This document shows, in pieces, positions 1-9,793 of a DNA stretch of 64,000 nt (within the stretch, counting starts at the first letter, position 1; each line of letters starts with the position of its first letter). Both the position numbers and the translations under genes were made by a program. Source of the DNA: Saccharomycopsis phalli (lineage: Eukaryota; Ascomycota; Saccharomycetes; Ascoideales; Saccharomycopsidaceae); assembly GCA_020342235.1 (NCBI GenBank), contig CP073213.1, positions 1,528,501-1,592,500 of the forward strand, in the 5' to 3' direction. Below the pieces are notes generated by a model that saw only the letters and a list, made by a program, of their open reading frames with translations, had not been told where the DNA came from and did not search any database.

Positions 1-1355
1 AAGACATTTTAGTTCCGCTTCAAAGCTTCAATAATAAATTTGACGACGAGGCAACCAGTGGTCACAAATCTTCAAGTCGCAAAGGTGCTAGGCAGAGAGG
101 TCTTTCGATTTCTAACAGAGTGTCATACACCAACTTCTACTCCAAAGTTGGCAATGATAACGGAAGGCGCACAGAACATCATGTTACCACCAACCAAGAC
201 CGAAAGCTCTTGATGTTCGTGTCAAGCAGTACTTTTAAGATTATTGGTCTTTGCGGAGCTTGGTATTTAACCTCTGTGATATCATCCAACTTAACCAAAT
301 CCATCTTGAGAAGCTTTAGATACCCGGTGACGTTAACCGAGGTGCAGTTTCTATTGACGTCGCTATTTTGTTTAATAACATATGCTGCAGTGTATAATAA
401 TAGGGATATTGCACGGAGCTTCCCGCTTGGAACATTTCCAACACAGTTGACGGACACAAAATACACCACCTTGTTTGATATTATCAAGCCTACACGCGTT
501 GTCTTGAGCCAAACTATTCCGATGGGAATGTTCCAGTTTGTTGGCCATATTACATCGCACAATGCCACTTCTCTTATAAGTGTGTCCATGGTACACACGA
601 TAAAAGCGCTTTCTCCGATCATTACTGTCTTGAGTTATCGCTTTTTTTTCCAAGTTCGATACCCAACAGTGACATACTTAACATTGATTCCATTAGTGCT
701 TGGAATAATGTTGACATGTCTCTTTAAAAGCCATAAGAAAGGAGCGTCGGGCGACTCGCTCATTTCTGAGAAATTGACGTATTTTAAGGGCCTATTCTAT
801 GCATTTATCTCCATGCTTATATTTGTCTCCCAGAATATCTTTGCGAAGAAGATCTTGACATACAAAACCAATTTGTTGAACGGCTCCGAAAACTATTTAC
901 CTGATGCCAAGCGTCAGTATTCCAACATATTGCCTGTTGATAAGGACGAGCAAAACACAATCCGAAAAATTGGCGAGAAGAAGAAAATTGACAAATTGAC
1001 AATCTTATTCTATTGTTCGATCATTGGCTTTTGTTTCACGTTCCCAATATATTTCTCGAGTGAAATTTTTGCCAATGATACCTTTTCATTAACGCAGATA
1101 GACTTCAACATTGCATTGCTCATCTTCTGTCACGGGTTTATACACTTTATCCAGTCACTATTGGCCTTCCATATACTTGGTTTAATCTCCCCTGTCAGCT
1201 ATTCGATTGCTAACATCTTTAAAAGAATTGTTGTCATTATTGCTGCGTTATTTTGGGAGGCGCAATCATTGAACATACCCCAAGCAACAGGCCTATTATT
1301 AACAATAGCCGGCCTATATTGTTATGATAGATGGGGCAGTGTCAAGAAACATTAA
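1..1355 (+). CDS. SLY41: SLY41-like triose-phosphate-transporter family protein, 5' end outside window
   Basis: The reading frame is open from the first bases of the window, so the true start lies upstream; the ATG-less codon at 120 is not a start. About 450 codons are visible, close to the roughly 450 residues of yeast Sly41. The product has about ten hydrophobic segments and the typical TPT/nucleotide-sugar-transporter pattern, ending in a short basic tail. In S. cerevisiae Sly41 acts in ER-to-Golgi traffic when overproduced and is an ER membrane transporter-like protein. The N-terminal 40 residues are polar and Ser/Arg rich. The next gene begins only 99 bp downstream on the same strand. 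Function is inferred from family resemblance. Confidence 0.8.
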   Translation, partial: DILVPLQSFNNKFDDEATSGHKSSSRKGARQRGLSISNRVSYTNFYSKVGNDNGRRTEHHVTTNQDRKLLMFVSSSTFKIIGLCGAWYLTSVISSNLTKSILRSFRYPVTLTEVQFLLTSLFCLITYAAVYNNRDIARSFPLGTFPTQLTDTKYTTLFDIIKPTRVVLSQTIPMGMFQFVGHITSHNATSLISVSMVHTIKALSPIITVLSYRFFFQVRYPTVTYLTLIPLVLGIMLTCLFKSHKKGASGDSLISEKLTYFKGLFYAFISMLIFVSQNIFAKKILTYKTNLLNGSENYLPDAKRQYSNILPVDKDEQNTIRKIGEKKKIDKLTILFYCSIIGFCFTFPIYFSSEIFANDTFSLTQIDFNIALLIFCHGFIHFIQSLLAFHILGLISPVSYSIANIFKRIVVIIAALFWEAQSLNIPQATGLLLTIAGLYCYDRWGSVKKH

Positions 1356-1454
1356 TAGAAATGTACATTATATATACTGATGTAGCATACTTTGGCGGGT
1401 TACGAGCGCCGCTGTAGCACTTTTTTATTCCTGATAGTCAAGGTACATTGGTAG

Positions 1455-2846
1455 ATGCGCAAAAAGTCCAAGAATCAATTGCGGCGAGAGCGCCAAAAGC
1501 TCAAGAAAAGCGAGTCTAGTGCTGAAATTGATTCAAAGAAAGTGGTAGTCGACGAGGGAAAGAAGCCACAAGATAGCGTGACCAGAGGAAGCAGTCTTTT
1601 GGATGGCAGAATAGACGAATACTTGGAGGACCCCAACTTCCAAGAATTTAAAAAGGTTCTAAGCAGGTTCCAGGTATTGGATGAGAAGGAAGACGCTGCT
1701 AATGATAATTCGGGGCTTCTTTATAGTGACGAGGAAATTCCTGAGAACAAGGATGCGACTGGAGAGGAATACGAGGGTAATAATGGCACTAGTAGGAGAC
1801 AATTGAGGCGAAAGACGAGAATTCCACTTGCGGTATTAAAGGCCAAGGTAAGGAAGCCAGAAGCAGTAGAATGGTATGATGTGGATGCTGTTGAGCCAGA
1901 GTTGCTAGTGTATATCAAGTGTTTGAAGAACGTTGTTCCAGTGCCTAGCCACTGGCTTAATAAGCGAGAGTATTTATCGACAAAGAGAGGATATGACAAG
2001 CCTCCTTTTGAGCTTCCGAAATTTATCAAGGACACTGGAATAGTAGACATGAGAGATACTACCCAGCTAGAGAGCCAGACACTCAAACAAAAGGCCCGGG
2101 AAAAAGTTCAGCCGAAGATGGGCAAGCTTGATTTAGACTATGGGAAATTGCACGATGCTTTTTTCAAGTATCAGACCAAGCCAAAGTTGTTGCAATATGG
2201 AGATGTGTATTACGAGGGCCGGGAAGTTGATGAGATAGATGTGAGTAGGTACAGACCAGGAAAGATCAGTAATAGGTTAAGAGACGCTCTAGGGATACCA
2301 TCAGGCACTGCTCCGCCATGGGTGATTAATATGAACAGATTTGGACCTCCGCCTAGTTACCAGGGATTGGATTTTGATGTTGATGGATCTGCAAAGGCTA
2401 GGGGGAAGAGCAATGTGGAGGGCTTATTGGTGCCCATGGATAAAGATGTGTGGGGAAAATTGAGCCAGGTTGAAGAAGAGGAAGAGGCGGAGGAGGAGGA
2501 GGAACAAGAGGAACAAGAACAGGAAGCAAAGTATGAAGAAAAGGCAGAAGTTACATATGAACACAGTGACGAGGAAGACGTGGCTATTCCTATTACTTCA
2601 GTTGAGACAGTACCACAAAATACCTCGAGTGTGCGAAAAACGGAGACTTCCAATGGGAGCCGACTGTTATTCCAAGTCTTGGAAGAAAAGAAGCCTGAGA
2701 ATTCACGTGAAAACATGGTTGGTGGACATGGGTATGAGTATACAGGTGCGCGAAGAGAAAGAAGCGAGAATGATGACGAAGAGGATGAGTTGCAGGTGAA
2801 GAGAGCAAGATACGAACAGTCTGGTAAGGATGACTTTAAGTTTTAG
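1455..2846 (+). CDS. CUS1: U2 snRNP SF3b subunit Cus1 (SF3B2/SAP145)
   Basis: A 463-residue protein with the DUF382 block around residues 140-270 (PSHWLNKREYLSTKRGYDKP is characteristic) followed by the proline-rich PSP motif that reads LGIPSGTAPPWVINMNRFGP. These are the hallmarks of SF3B2/Cus1, which binds Hsh49 and stabilises U2 snRNA on the branch point. The first 30 residues are strongly basic. A long Glu run lies near residues 343-365, encoded at about 2472-2560. The length is close to the 436 residues of S. cerevisiae Cus1. The start ATG follows a 99-bp spacer after SLY41. Confidence 0.93.
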   Translation: MRKKSKNQLRRERQKLKKSESSAEIDSKKVVVDEGKKPQDSVTRGSSLLDGRIDEYLEDPNFQEFKKVLSRFQVLDEKEDAANDNSGLLYSDEEIPENKDATGEEYEGNNGTSRRQLRRKTRIPLAVLKAKVRKPEAVEWYDVDAVEPELLVYIKCLKNVVPVPSHWLNKREYLSTKRGYDKPPFELPKFIKDTGIVDMRDTTQLESQTLKQKAREKVQPKMGKLDLDYGKLHDAFFKYQTKPKLLQYGDVYYEGREVDEIDVSRYRPGKISNRLRDALGIPSGTAPPWVINMNRFGPPPSYQGLDFDVDGSAKARGKSNVEGLLVPMDKDVWGKLSQVEEEEEAEEEEEQEEQEQEAKYEEKAEVTYEHSDEEDVAIPITSVETVPQNTSSVRKTETSNGSRLLFQVLEEKKPENSRENMVGGHGYEYTGARRERSENDDEEDELQVKRARYEQSGKDDFKF

Positions 2847-2945
2847 TATGTGAAGGTTGATATGTTTAGTCTATGAAGAATTGTGTGGATCTAGTACGGT
2901 GTAATATAGTTGAAGGCTAGAATATGAGTAGTAGAATAGTTGCAA

Positions 2946-3133
2946 GATATTCCCTTGCTGTGAAGTTTGATGTATTACAGTTGGTAAAATAGTTACATGA
3001 TATTCACTAGCTATGGTCTGATGATTTACATTGGTAAAATATTAAAGATATTCCCTTGCTGTAGTCTGATGATTTACATTGGTAAAATATTAAAGATATT
3101 CCCTCGCTGTAGTCTAATGATTTACAGTAAATG
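2946..3133. repeat. 48-bp imperfect tandem repeat, four copies
   Basis: Copies start at about 2946, 2999, 3047 and 3095, each beginning GATATTC and carrying a GATTTAC-TTGGTAAAATA segment. Copies 2 and 3 are the most alike; the first is 53 bp and the last is truncated. The array fills the spacer between the convergent 3' ends of CUS1 and NDUFS1 (2847-3271). I see no gene in that spacer. The TGATGA sequences inside the unit resemble a snoRNA C box, but there is no paired D box or terminal stem. Confidence 0.85.
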
Positions 3134-3271
3134 CGCTTGGCACTCGGTGGTTCCATCCGAATGAAAGTGACGAGGCTTTAATATGTATTGCAATACAGTC
3201 AAGGGACCAAATACATGTAGCAACGGCTTAAACGTGTAAGAAATTCATTATGTGCGTATGATATTTAGTTT

Positions 3272-5464
3272 CTATGCCATGCCAAATTCAGGGTGGTCGT
3301 CGACAACTTGGTCTACCTTTGGACCAAATTTGAGCACACATTTTGCCATGGTTGGCGATGATTTAGAAATGACGTCGGTAAAATAAAAGTTGGTGACTGG
3401 GTTTCGCAAAGGCACCCCCACGGCCTTGGACGACGAGTATCCGCTCAAGATATTGAAACCAGTCTTGGCGATTTCCGGGCTCACTGGCTCCACCACATCG
3501 TGTCTCACCAAATGTGGGGCAATCTGGGCCAATCTCTCTCTGATGGCGTACAAGTCCTCGTACGGCAACACCGATCCAAGGTACTCAGACAAGGCCCGGA
3601 TGATCTTCCAGTCCTCTCTAGCGACGCCCGGTGGGTTTGTAGCAGCCCGTGTAGTCTGTACTCTGCCTTCGGTGTTGACATATGTAGCCGACTTCTCGGT
3701 GTAGGCTGATCCCGGCAAGATCACGTCAGCAAAAGACGCGCCTTGGTCACCGTGATGGCCCTGGTAGATGACAAAGGCATCCTTTGGAATGTCCTCTGGC
3801 TTGAAGTTGTCGGCTCCCAACAAGTACACAATCTTAGGAGTGGTGTTGGCAATCTCCTTGCTAGCTGGTGCAAATCCAATGTCCAAGGCACCGGCCCGAG
3901 AAGCCTCGCGGTGCAACAAGTTGTACCCGTTCCATTCTGGCGTGTTGAATATGCTCTCATGCTTATTGACAAAGTCGGACACTGCCTTGAGCGTTGCCTC
4001 AGAATCCTGGCCCTCCAAGACACCAGACCCAACAATGATCAACGGCTTCTTGGCCTTGGCAAACTCTGCGCCAAACTCACCGCCCAAGGCCTTCTTCAAG
4101 GCATTGACGTTGTCGCCCAAGTGGTTGTACTTGAAGGTGCTGTCGAAGTTCTCTCCAACCTGGTGCACGGTTAAGTTGGAGCGTAACCAGACCTTTCTGA
4201 TTCTGGCATTCAACACTGCAGCCTCGTGGCGAGGGTTGGTGCCGACCAACAATATTTGGTCGGCGTCCTCGATCCCCTCGATGGTCGAGTTGAAAATATA
4301 GTTGGATCTCACGTCAAATCCACTGGTTGGAGGCAAGCTTCCGCCCGGGGTGTCCGAGGCCAAGTTCTCTGAGCCAAGGGCATTGACCAAGTCCTTCAAG
4401 GCGACTTGCGACTCGACATCCACCAAGGATCCGGTGATGGCCTTGAGCTCGTTTCCTGCCGGCTTGATCTTGTTGAAAGCAGCAGCAATCGTGGAAAGCG
4501 CAGTGTCCCAGTCGACGGTCTCAAAGTTGTCGCCGTTCTTGACCAACGGAGTCGTCAATCTCTGCGTCTTCAACCCGTCGCAAGCAAATCTAGTCTTGTC
4601 GGAAATCCATTCCTCGTTGACCTCGTCGTTTAATCTAGGCAATATCCGCATCACCTCAATGCCACGCGTGTCGACCCGAATGCTGGAGCCCAAGCCGTCC
4701 AACACGTCAATGGACTCGGTACGCTTCAATTCCCAAGGTCTGGCCCGGAACGAATACGGCTTCGAGGTCAAGGCCCCCACAGGACACAAGTCGATTATGT
4801 TACCAGACAACTCGGAGTTGAGGTTCCGTTCGACGTACGTGCCAATCTGCATGTCGTTCCCACGGCCAGCAGTACCCAACTCTGGTGCACCCGCGACATC
4901 GTTCAAGAATCTCACACATCTGGTACAGTGGATGCATCTGTTCATGGACGTCTTGACCAACGGCCCAATCGCCTTGTTTTCAACGGCTCTCTTCCCAGCA
5001 ACCTCGTGGAATCGGCCTCTGTCTCTTCCATAGCGCAAAGTCTGTTCTTGCAAGTCACACTCTCCACCTTGGTCGCACACAGGACAGTCCAACGGATGGT
5101 TCTCAAGCAACATCTCAGTGACACCTTCTCTGACGTTCTTGATCTTCTCAGAGGTGGTATGGATCACCATACCTTCTCTCACCGGGAACGCACAGGCAGC
5201 AGCCAACTTTGGAGACTTTTCAACCTCCACAAGACACATTCGGCAATTACCAGCAATGGCCAATTTCTCATGGTAACAGTATCTAGGAATCACCACACCG
5301 GCCTTGTCAGCAGCCTGGATAATGGAAGAACCATTTTCAATCTCAACTGTGACTCCGTCAACAGTAACAGTGACTTCCTTGTTGAGGCGCTTTGCAGTGC
5401 TGAAACCTCTCTTGACTAGCAATCTGGTGTTGCTCAGTCTCACCAAGTTTAACCGGGCAAACAT
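3272..5464 (-). CDS. NDUFS1: NADH:ubiquinone oxidoreductase 75-kDa subunit (complex I)
   Basis: A 730-residue protein with a mitochondrial-type presequence rich in Arg, Leu and Ser over the first 25 residues. It carries a [2Fe-2S] ligand set (C63, C74, C77, C91), the His/Cys4 ligands of N5 (H123, C127, C130, C136), and a 4Fe-4S set (C177, C180, C183, C227), followed by the molybdopterin-oxidoreductase-like domain. It is the electron-input subunit of respiratory complex I in the mitochondrial inner membrane. Its presence excludes yeasts that lost complex I. The ATG at 5464 was chosen over an upstream in-frame TTG. The stretch I read contained no CTG codon. It is transcribed divergently from CPA1. 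Confidence 0.96.
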   Translation of the reverse strand: MFARLNLVRLSNTRLLVKRGFSTAKRLNKEVTVTVDGVTVEIENGSSIIQAADKAGVVIPRYCYHEKLAIAGNCRMCLVEVEKSPKLAAACAFPVREGMVIHTTSEKIKNVREGVTEMLLENHPLDCPVCDQGGECDLQEQTLRYGRDRGRFHEVAGKRAVENKAIGPLVKTSMNRCIHCTRCVRFLNDVAGAPELGTAGRGNDMQIGTYVERNLNSELSGNIIDLCPVGALTSKPYSFRARPWELKRTESIDVLDGLGSSIRVDTRGIEVMRILPRLNDEVNEEWISDKTRFACDGLKTQRLTTPLVKNGDNFETVDWDTALSTIAAAFNKIKPAGNELKAITGSLVDVESQVALKDLVNALGSENLASDTPGGSLPPTSGFDVRSNYIFNSTIEGIEDADQILLVGTNPRHEAAVLNARIRKVWLRSNLTVHQVGENFDSTFKYNHLGDNVNALKKALGGEFGAEFAKAKKPLIIVGSGVLEGQDSEATLKAVSDFVNKHESIFNTPEWNGYNLLHREASRAGALDIGFAPASKEIANTTPKIVYLLGADNFKPEDIPKDAFVIYQGHHGDQGASFADVILPGSAYTEKSATYVNTEGRVQTTRAATNPPGVAREDWKIIRALSEYLGSVLPYEDLYAIRERLAQIAPHLVRHDVVEPVSPEIAKTGFNILSGYSSSKAVGVPLRNPVTNFYFTDVISKSSPTMAKCVLKFGPKVDQVVDDHPEFGMA

Positions 5465-5613
5465 ATTCAATCAAAACAAATTAATAACCACGTATAAGCT
5501 GAGGTTCTGGTTACCAATTGCTATGCAATGTCCAATGTAACGTGGTGGGTAATGGTGGTTGTTTTTTCTAGCTCTATTAAATTTCCGCTCGGTGCTTGAA
5601 AACAACGCGATCC

Positions 5614-5621
5614 TGATTGGT
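5614..5621. promoter_or_regulatory. CCAAT-box (HAP-complex type) in NDUFS1/CPA1 promoter
   Basis: TGATTGGT fits the TNATTGGT consensus bound by the Hap2/3/5 complex, a known activator of respiratory genes. It lies about 150 bp upstream of the NDUFS1 start. The site is seen directly; its use is inferred. Confidence 0.5.
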
Positions 5622-5701
5622 TATACTCTGCACACGTAGCCCTGGCGAGAAATAGGGCACGGCAAATATACCATTGGCGTGGGTGCATTCCTTATCTTTC
5701 A

Positions 5702-5708
5702 TGACTCA
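5702..5708. promoter_or_regulatory. Gcn4-type site upstream of CPA1
   Basis: TGACTCA is a perfect Gcn4 consensus 91 bp upstream of the CPA1 start. Arginine-biosynthetic genes are classical Gcn4 targets under general amino-acid control. The two short ATG frames just downstream (5701-5721 and 5718-5741) encode 6 and 7 residues and do not resemble the arginine attenuator peptide. Confidence 0.65.
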
Positions 5709-5798
5709 CCAAAATAGATGAGTGGAAAAAAAAAAAATTAATATACTAGGCTGTAAGCACCACTGGGCAGTTCAACTCTCATTATTAGTCAATTGACG

Positions 5799-7067
5799 AT
5801 GTTCAAAAATTTCAGCGCTATTCACAACATCTCCAGAAGATACTTGGCAACTAATGCCCACACTACCACCAAGTCATTGGATCGTGCGACCTTGACCATT
5901 AGAAACGGTCCCATCTTCCATGGGTATTCCTTTGGTGCCAATAAGAATGTCAGCGGTGAGGCTGTCTTTACCACATCCTTGGTTGGATATCCCGAATCCA
6001 TGACCGATCCTTCCTATAAAGGCCAGATTTTGGTATTCACTCAGCCATTGATTGGCAACTATGGGGTGCCCTCCGGAAAGGCCAAGGACCAGTTCAATCT
6101 CTTGAAGTACTTTGAAAGTCCAAACGTCGAGTGTATTGGGATTGTGGTTTCCGACGCCGCCATGAATTATTCACACTGGACTGCGGTACAATCCTTGGGC
6201 GACTGGTGCAAGAATGAAGGTATCTCCGCCATCACTGGGGTAGACACCAGATCCATTGTCTCATACTTGAGAGAGCAAGGGTCGTCGTTGGCGAGAATCA
6301 GTATCGGTGAGGAGTATGATGCTGACGAGGACGAGGCCTTTGTGGACCCAGGATCCATCAACTTAGTTCACAAGGTCAGTACCAAGGCTCCGTTCCACGT
6401 TAGTGGCTCGGGAAAGTACCACGTCGCGGTGATTGACTGTGGAGTTAAAGAGAACATTTTGCGGTCGTTGGTGTCGAGAGGTGCATCGGTCACTGTGTTC
6501 CCATACGACTATCCTATTCACAAGATCGCCAACAACTTTGACGGAGTCTTCATCTCCAACGGACCAGGAGACCCAACCCACTGCTCCTCAACGGTGTACA
6601 ACTTGCAAAAGACCATGGAGTCGTACGAGGGACCAATCTTTGGTATCTGTCTTGGACACCAGTTGTTGGCCCTTGCCTCTGGAGCCAAGACGGTGAAGAT
6701 GAAGTACGGTAACCGTGCACACAACATTCCGGCATTGGACTTGACCACCGGAAAGTGCCACATCACTTCCCAGAACCACGGGTATGCTGTTGATGCCTCC
6801 ACCATGTCGCCGGAATTCAAGCCATACTTTGTCAACTTGAACGACGAGTCGAATGAGGGCATGATCCATGTCTCCAAGCCTATCTTCTCTACGCAGTTCC
6901 ACCCAGAGGCAAAGGGAGGCCCATTGGACTCCTCCTTCTTGTTTGACAAGTACTTTGAGGACATTGAGCACTACAAGGCCAAGCAAAACGAGTTGGTTGG
7001 CGCCATTGTTGAAAACAAGCCAAACGACTTGTTGGTTAGTATTTTGCCTAAAGAACGTGTTAAATAA
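5799..7067 (+). CDS. CPA1: Arginine-specific carbamoyl-phosphate synthase, small (glutaminase) subunit
   Basis: A 422-residue protein matching Cpa1/CarA over its full length. It has the N-terminal CPSase small-chain domain and a class I glutamine amidotransferase domain with nucleophile Cys284 in GICLGHQ and the partner pair His368/Glu370 in QFHPEA. It hydrolyses glutamine to feed ammonia to the large subunit for arginine synthesis. The start is the ATG at 5799, after an in-frame TTG. The first 20 residues (with RRYLAT) look like a mitochondrial presequence, unlike the cytosolic S. cerevisiae enzyme but like most fungi. The gene ends 18 bp from the convergent SWD3. Confidence 0.95.
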   Translation: MFKNFSAIHNISRRYLATNAHTTTKSLDRATLTIRNGPIFHGYSFGANKNVSGEAVFTTSLVGYPESMTDPSYKGQILVFTQPLIGNYGVPSGKAKDQFNLLKYFESPNVECIGIVVSDAAMNYSHWTAVQSLGDWCKNEGISAITGVDTRSIVSYLREQGSSLARISIGEEYDADEDEAFVDPGSINLVHKVSTKAPFHVSGSGKYHVAVIDCGVKENILRSLVSRGASVTVFPYDYPIHKIANNFDGVFISNGPGDPTHCSSTVYNLQKTMESYEGPIFGICLGHQLLALASGAKTVKMKYGNRAHNIPALDLTTGKCHITSQNHGYAVDASTMSPEFKPYFVNLNDESNEGMIHVSKPIFSTQFHPEAKGGPLDSSFLFDKYFEDIEHYKAKQNELVGAIVENKPNDLLVSILPKERVK

Positions 7068-7085
7068 TGCAATCAACGAGAAAAA

Positions 7086-8159
7086 CTATACAGCCGTAGA
7101 CATGGCATCCTGTGAACCCTCCTTCAGCTCGTACTCATGCCCATCCCCGTATTCCACCAAGTCCCATATCTGGGCATACCCATTCATGGTCACTGACGCC
7201 AACATGGCGCCGTTTGCAGCTATATCAACCTCCACCACCGGGGAATTCTGGTTGGTGCGCATCACGCTTTTTATCTGCTTCGTGTCCAAGTTCCACACCA
7301 AAATGTTGCCTTCGTCGGTTCCCGAGACTATGAGAGGCGAGGAGGTTGCCGAGATAAACTGGGTGCTGCAGCTGTACTTTTCGCTAATGGTGACCTCGTC
7401 GGTGCTCTCATCGATGAATGCTCCTTCAGGGTCGTGCGGAAAGTAGCCTTTGTATGCCTTTATCACTTTGTTGTTGGTGTAGTCCCATAATCGAAGCACC
7501 CCGTCAAGCGAACTGGAGAGCAAGTACTTGCCATTGGGAGAAAACTTGACGTGGGAAATCGGAAACGACGAGTCGGACTTCTCATACATGAGGGTCTTCA
7601 AGCACTGGCCCGAGAACACGTCAAACAACCGTATCAAGCCGTCATAGCTCCCGCTCGCCAACACAGTTCCGTCCCACGTCACGTCGACCCCGGAAATTGG
7701 GTCCGAATGCGCAGACAATATCTTCAAGCATTTGCCCTGCTGGATGTCCCATATCCTCACGGCCTCGTCAGCAGAGCCAGAGATCAACAAATTCCCCTTG
7801 TGGTTGAACTTCACCGAGGTCACGCTGTAGGTATGGCCAATGAGTGTCTTCAGGCACGCAGCCAAGTCCATTGACCAGATCTTGATGGTGTTGTCATCCG
7901 AGGCAGACGCTATGTATCTGCCATTTGGCGACCACGCAAGGTCCGAAACCCCCCGCTTATGCCCAAGGTACTTCATCTTAAATCGGCCGTTGGACAAGTG
8001 CCATACCTTCACCGTGCCGTCAGAAGCACCTGTGGCTGCATACTTCAGGTCCGGCGAAATCTTGATACAGGTGGTATTGCCCCGGTGTATCTGTGAGAGC
8101 TGGTATCTCAATTTGTAGATATTGGAAATGGCATACCTGCTCATGTCTTGGGTGGTCAT
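7086..8159 (-). CDS. SWD3: COMPASS subunit Swd3 (WDR5 orthologue)
   Basis: A 357-residue protein composed almost wholly of about seven WD40 repeats. Diagnostic stretches are SGSYDGLIRLFD, PISHVKFSPNGKYLL and SSLDGVLRLWD, which align with Swd3/WDR5. WDR5-type proteins form the core scaffold of the Set1/COMPASS histone H3K4 methyltransferase. The start is taken at the first ATG (8159); an ATG 15 residues further in is also possible. One CTG codon lies in the ACLKTLIGH blade. Only 85 bp separate this start from the divergent membrane-protein gene. Confidence 0.88.
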   Translation of the reverse strand: MTTQDMSRYAISNIYKLRYQLSQIHRGNTTCIKISPDLKYAATGASDGTVKVWHLSNGRFKMKYLGHKRGVSDLAWSPNGRYIASASDDNTIKIWSMDLAACLKTLIGHTYSVTSVKFNHKGNLLISGSADEAVRIWDIQQGKCLKILSAHSDPISGVDVTWDGTVLASGSYDGLIRLFDVFSGQCLKTLMYEKSDSSFPISHVKFSPNGKYLLSSSLDGVLRLWDYTNNKVIKAYKGYFPHDPEGAFIDESTDEVTISEKYSCSTQFISATSSPLIVSGTDEGNILVWNLDTKQIKSVMRTNQNSPVVEVDIAANGAMLASVTMNGYAQIWDLVEYGDGHEYELKEGSQDAMSTAV

Positions 8160-8244
8160 ATGTCGGCTTGAGCCCAGCAACTTGTCTCAGGGGAGGGAAA
8201 AAAAAAAAAAGCAAAATCCCAGACCCAATATCTACAACGCAACC

Positions 8245-9723
8245 ATGAGGGGCCATCGAATCTTAGAGGCCGTCAAGACCCTACCTGTCACTCAAAGGGT
8301 GGCCCTAGGTCTCCGGCTTCTTTCTTTTGTGGTTATTATTAGCTTGAGCTTGATCTTGACCGTGGGGCTGGTTCAGTCGCCAACACGAATCTACGCCCAG
8401 AAACTTGAATTTACCCATGAGAACATGGGGAGAGGATTATACAACGCCCTTATTACTGGTACAAATCTTTTAAACGTCCCAAGTATTGCGGAGGATGATA
8501 ACGGCAACAAGGTTACAGTCGACCCCTTTAGTACCGGCCCAACATCATCGGAAGTCGATGTGACAGTGAATTACATCGTTGAATGGCTTGAACTCGCCCC
8601 GCAATTTGTCGTCGCAGGACCATGGCTGTACTGCTACGGTAGCTTCCCATCAAGCAATTTAACCATCGACAATCTTGAGTCAGTTACTGAAGATTACAAT
8701 ACTGAAGACTCGAATGTCACTGACTGCTACACTCCTAGCGACTACTATTTCAACTATCGTGACTTGATTGGCAGCGCCGGATTGTCAATGATTTTGGAAT
8801 TCGCATACAAGGACAAGGGACAGGATGTGACAAACAAGTATTACGATATACAAATGAAGTCGGTGCATCGAAGCACAACCATCGTCAAGAGCGTAATACA
8901 ATTTACCTTTTTCGCCGCCGTGGCCCAGTTCTTAACTCTACTTGCTATATATGGCATCTGGTTCAAGGTGAAAAAGAGCAATCCTCTAGCAACATGGCTA
9001 GAACACTTTTGTGGCATCCTAGCAGTAGCAATGTTTCTCTCCATGGGTGTCGCCTGTATCTTGTTTACAGCTCTGGCATTGGGAACCAGGAGCAAAATCG
9101 CCTCTGAACTTGGGCCGTCGGGCTTCGCAATGCACTTGGGGCCTGTCTGGTTTCTGGTTTTCTGGATCAACTTGGTGGTTCACTTTTGCAATGTGTGTGT
9201 CTGGGGTGGAGTTCTTTGGTGCACAGTTCCCGAGAAAGAAAAAGACCCTGAATCCAGCTATTATAGCCGCAACCAAAGACTATCACTCAACACAGTATCG
9301 GCTTACACCAATATCACCCCTACCCCACAGAAACTTGACGTGAAATTCGATGAGTCGGAATTCACCAATGAGGTCAATAGTAGCATCACACGTTTAGACA
9401 GCATGCGCTACTCAGCAGCCAACATTAGAAAATCAAAAGGCTTTAGACAGTCATTAAAGCCTTTTTTCAAGTTTAACGAGTCACAACTGCCAAAGTTTGA
9501 CCCAGAAGTCGTGGGAACTTTTAACGATCCGTTCCGTGATACTGCCGATGTAACCAGCATAAATGCCAATGATCCATACGCAAGTGGCCCTAACTATGGC
9601 CAATTATTATCAGACGATTTAGAATACTCTGGTTTTGGAGCTGGTAAAAATAGACATGTAAATCGAGAACCTAACCAGGGTATGTCGCCAACTGACATTG
9701 AATTGGAAGTTCAACGCAGATAG
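8245..9723 (+). CDS. Four-TM membrane protein, claudin/SUR7-ECM7-like topology
   Basis: A 492-residue protein starting at the ATG at 8245; upstream in-frame codons lie in the SWD3 promoter. One hydrophobic segment near residues 22-45 is followed by a roughly 170-residue, probably extracellular, loop with NXT/NXS sites and two Cys, then three hydrophobic segments near 225-330, and a polar cytoplasmic tail of about 150 residues. This is the topology of Sur7/PalI and Ecm7-type fungal plasma-membrane proteins. The opening QSPTRIYA region may be an ECM7-family trait, but that is from memory. No catalytic motif is visible. It is followed 70 bp later by a second protein of the same topology. Confidence 0.55.
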   Translation: MRGHRILEAVKTLPVTQRVALGLRLLSFVVIISLSLILTVGLVQSPTRIYAQKLEFTHENMGRGLYNALITGTNLLNVPSIAEDDNGNKVTVDPFSTGPTSSEVDVTVNYIVEWLELAPQFVVAGPWLYCYGSFPSSNLTIDNLESVTEDYNTEDSNVTDCYTPSDYYFNYRDLIGSAGLSMILEFAYKDKGQDVTNKYYDIQMKSVHRSTTIVKSVIQFTFFAAVAQFLTLLAIYGIWFKVKKSNPLATWLEHFCGILAVAMFLSMGVACILFTALALGTRSKIASELGPSGFAMHLGPVWFLVFWINLVVHFCNVCVWGGVLWCTVPEKEKDPESSYYSRNQRLSLNTVSAYTNITPTPQKLDVKFDESEFTNEVNSSITRLDSMRYSAANIRKSKGFRQSLKPFFKFNESQLPKFDPEVVGTFNDPFRDTADVTSINANDPYASGPNYGQLLSDDLEYSGFGAGKNRHVNREPNQGMSPTDIELEVQRR

Positions 9724-9793
9724 TTTTGTGACGACACAGAAATCTGGTACAGATAACTATAAACTGTCAAGCATTATTCACACATAATCTGAT

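Noticed and set aside
2357-2716. Ser-rich minus-strand ORF inside CUS1
   Set aside because: It mirrors the acidic GAG/GAA run of CUS1 on the other strand.
2999-3133. Possible box C/D snoRNAs in the 48-bp repeat because of repeated CTGATGA
   Set aside because: No terminal stems, no D box at a useful distance and no rRNA match noticed; tandem repetition explains the pattern.
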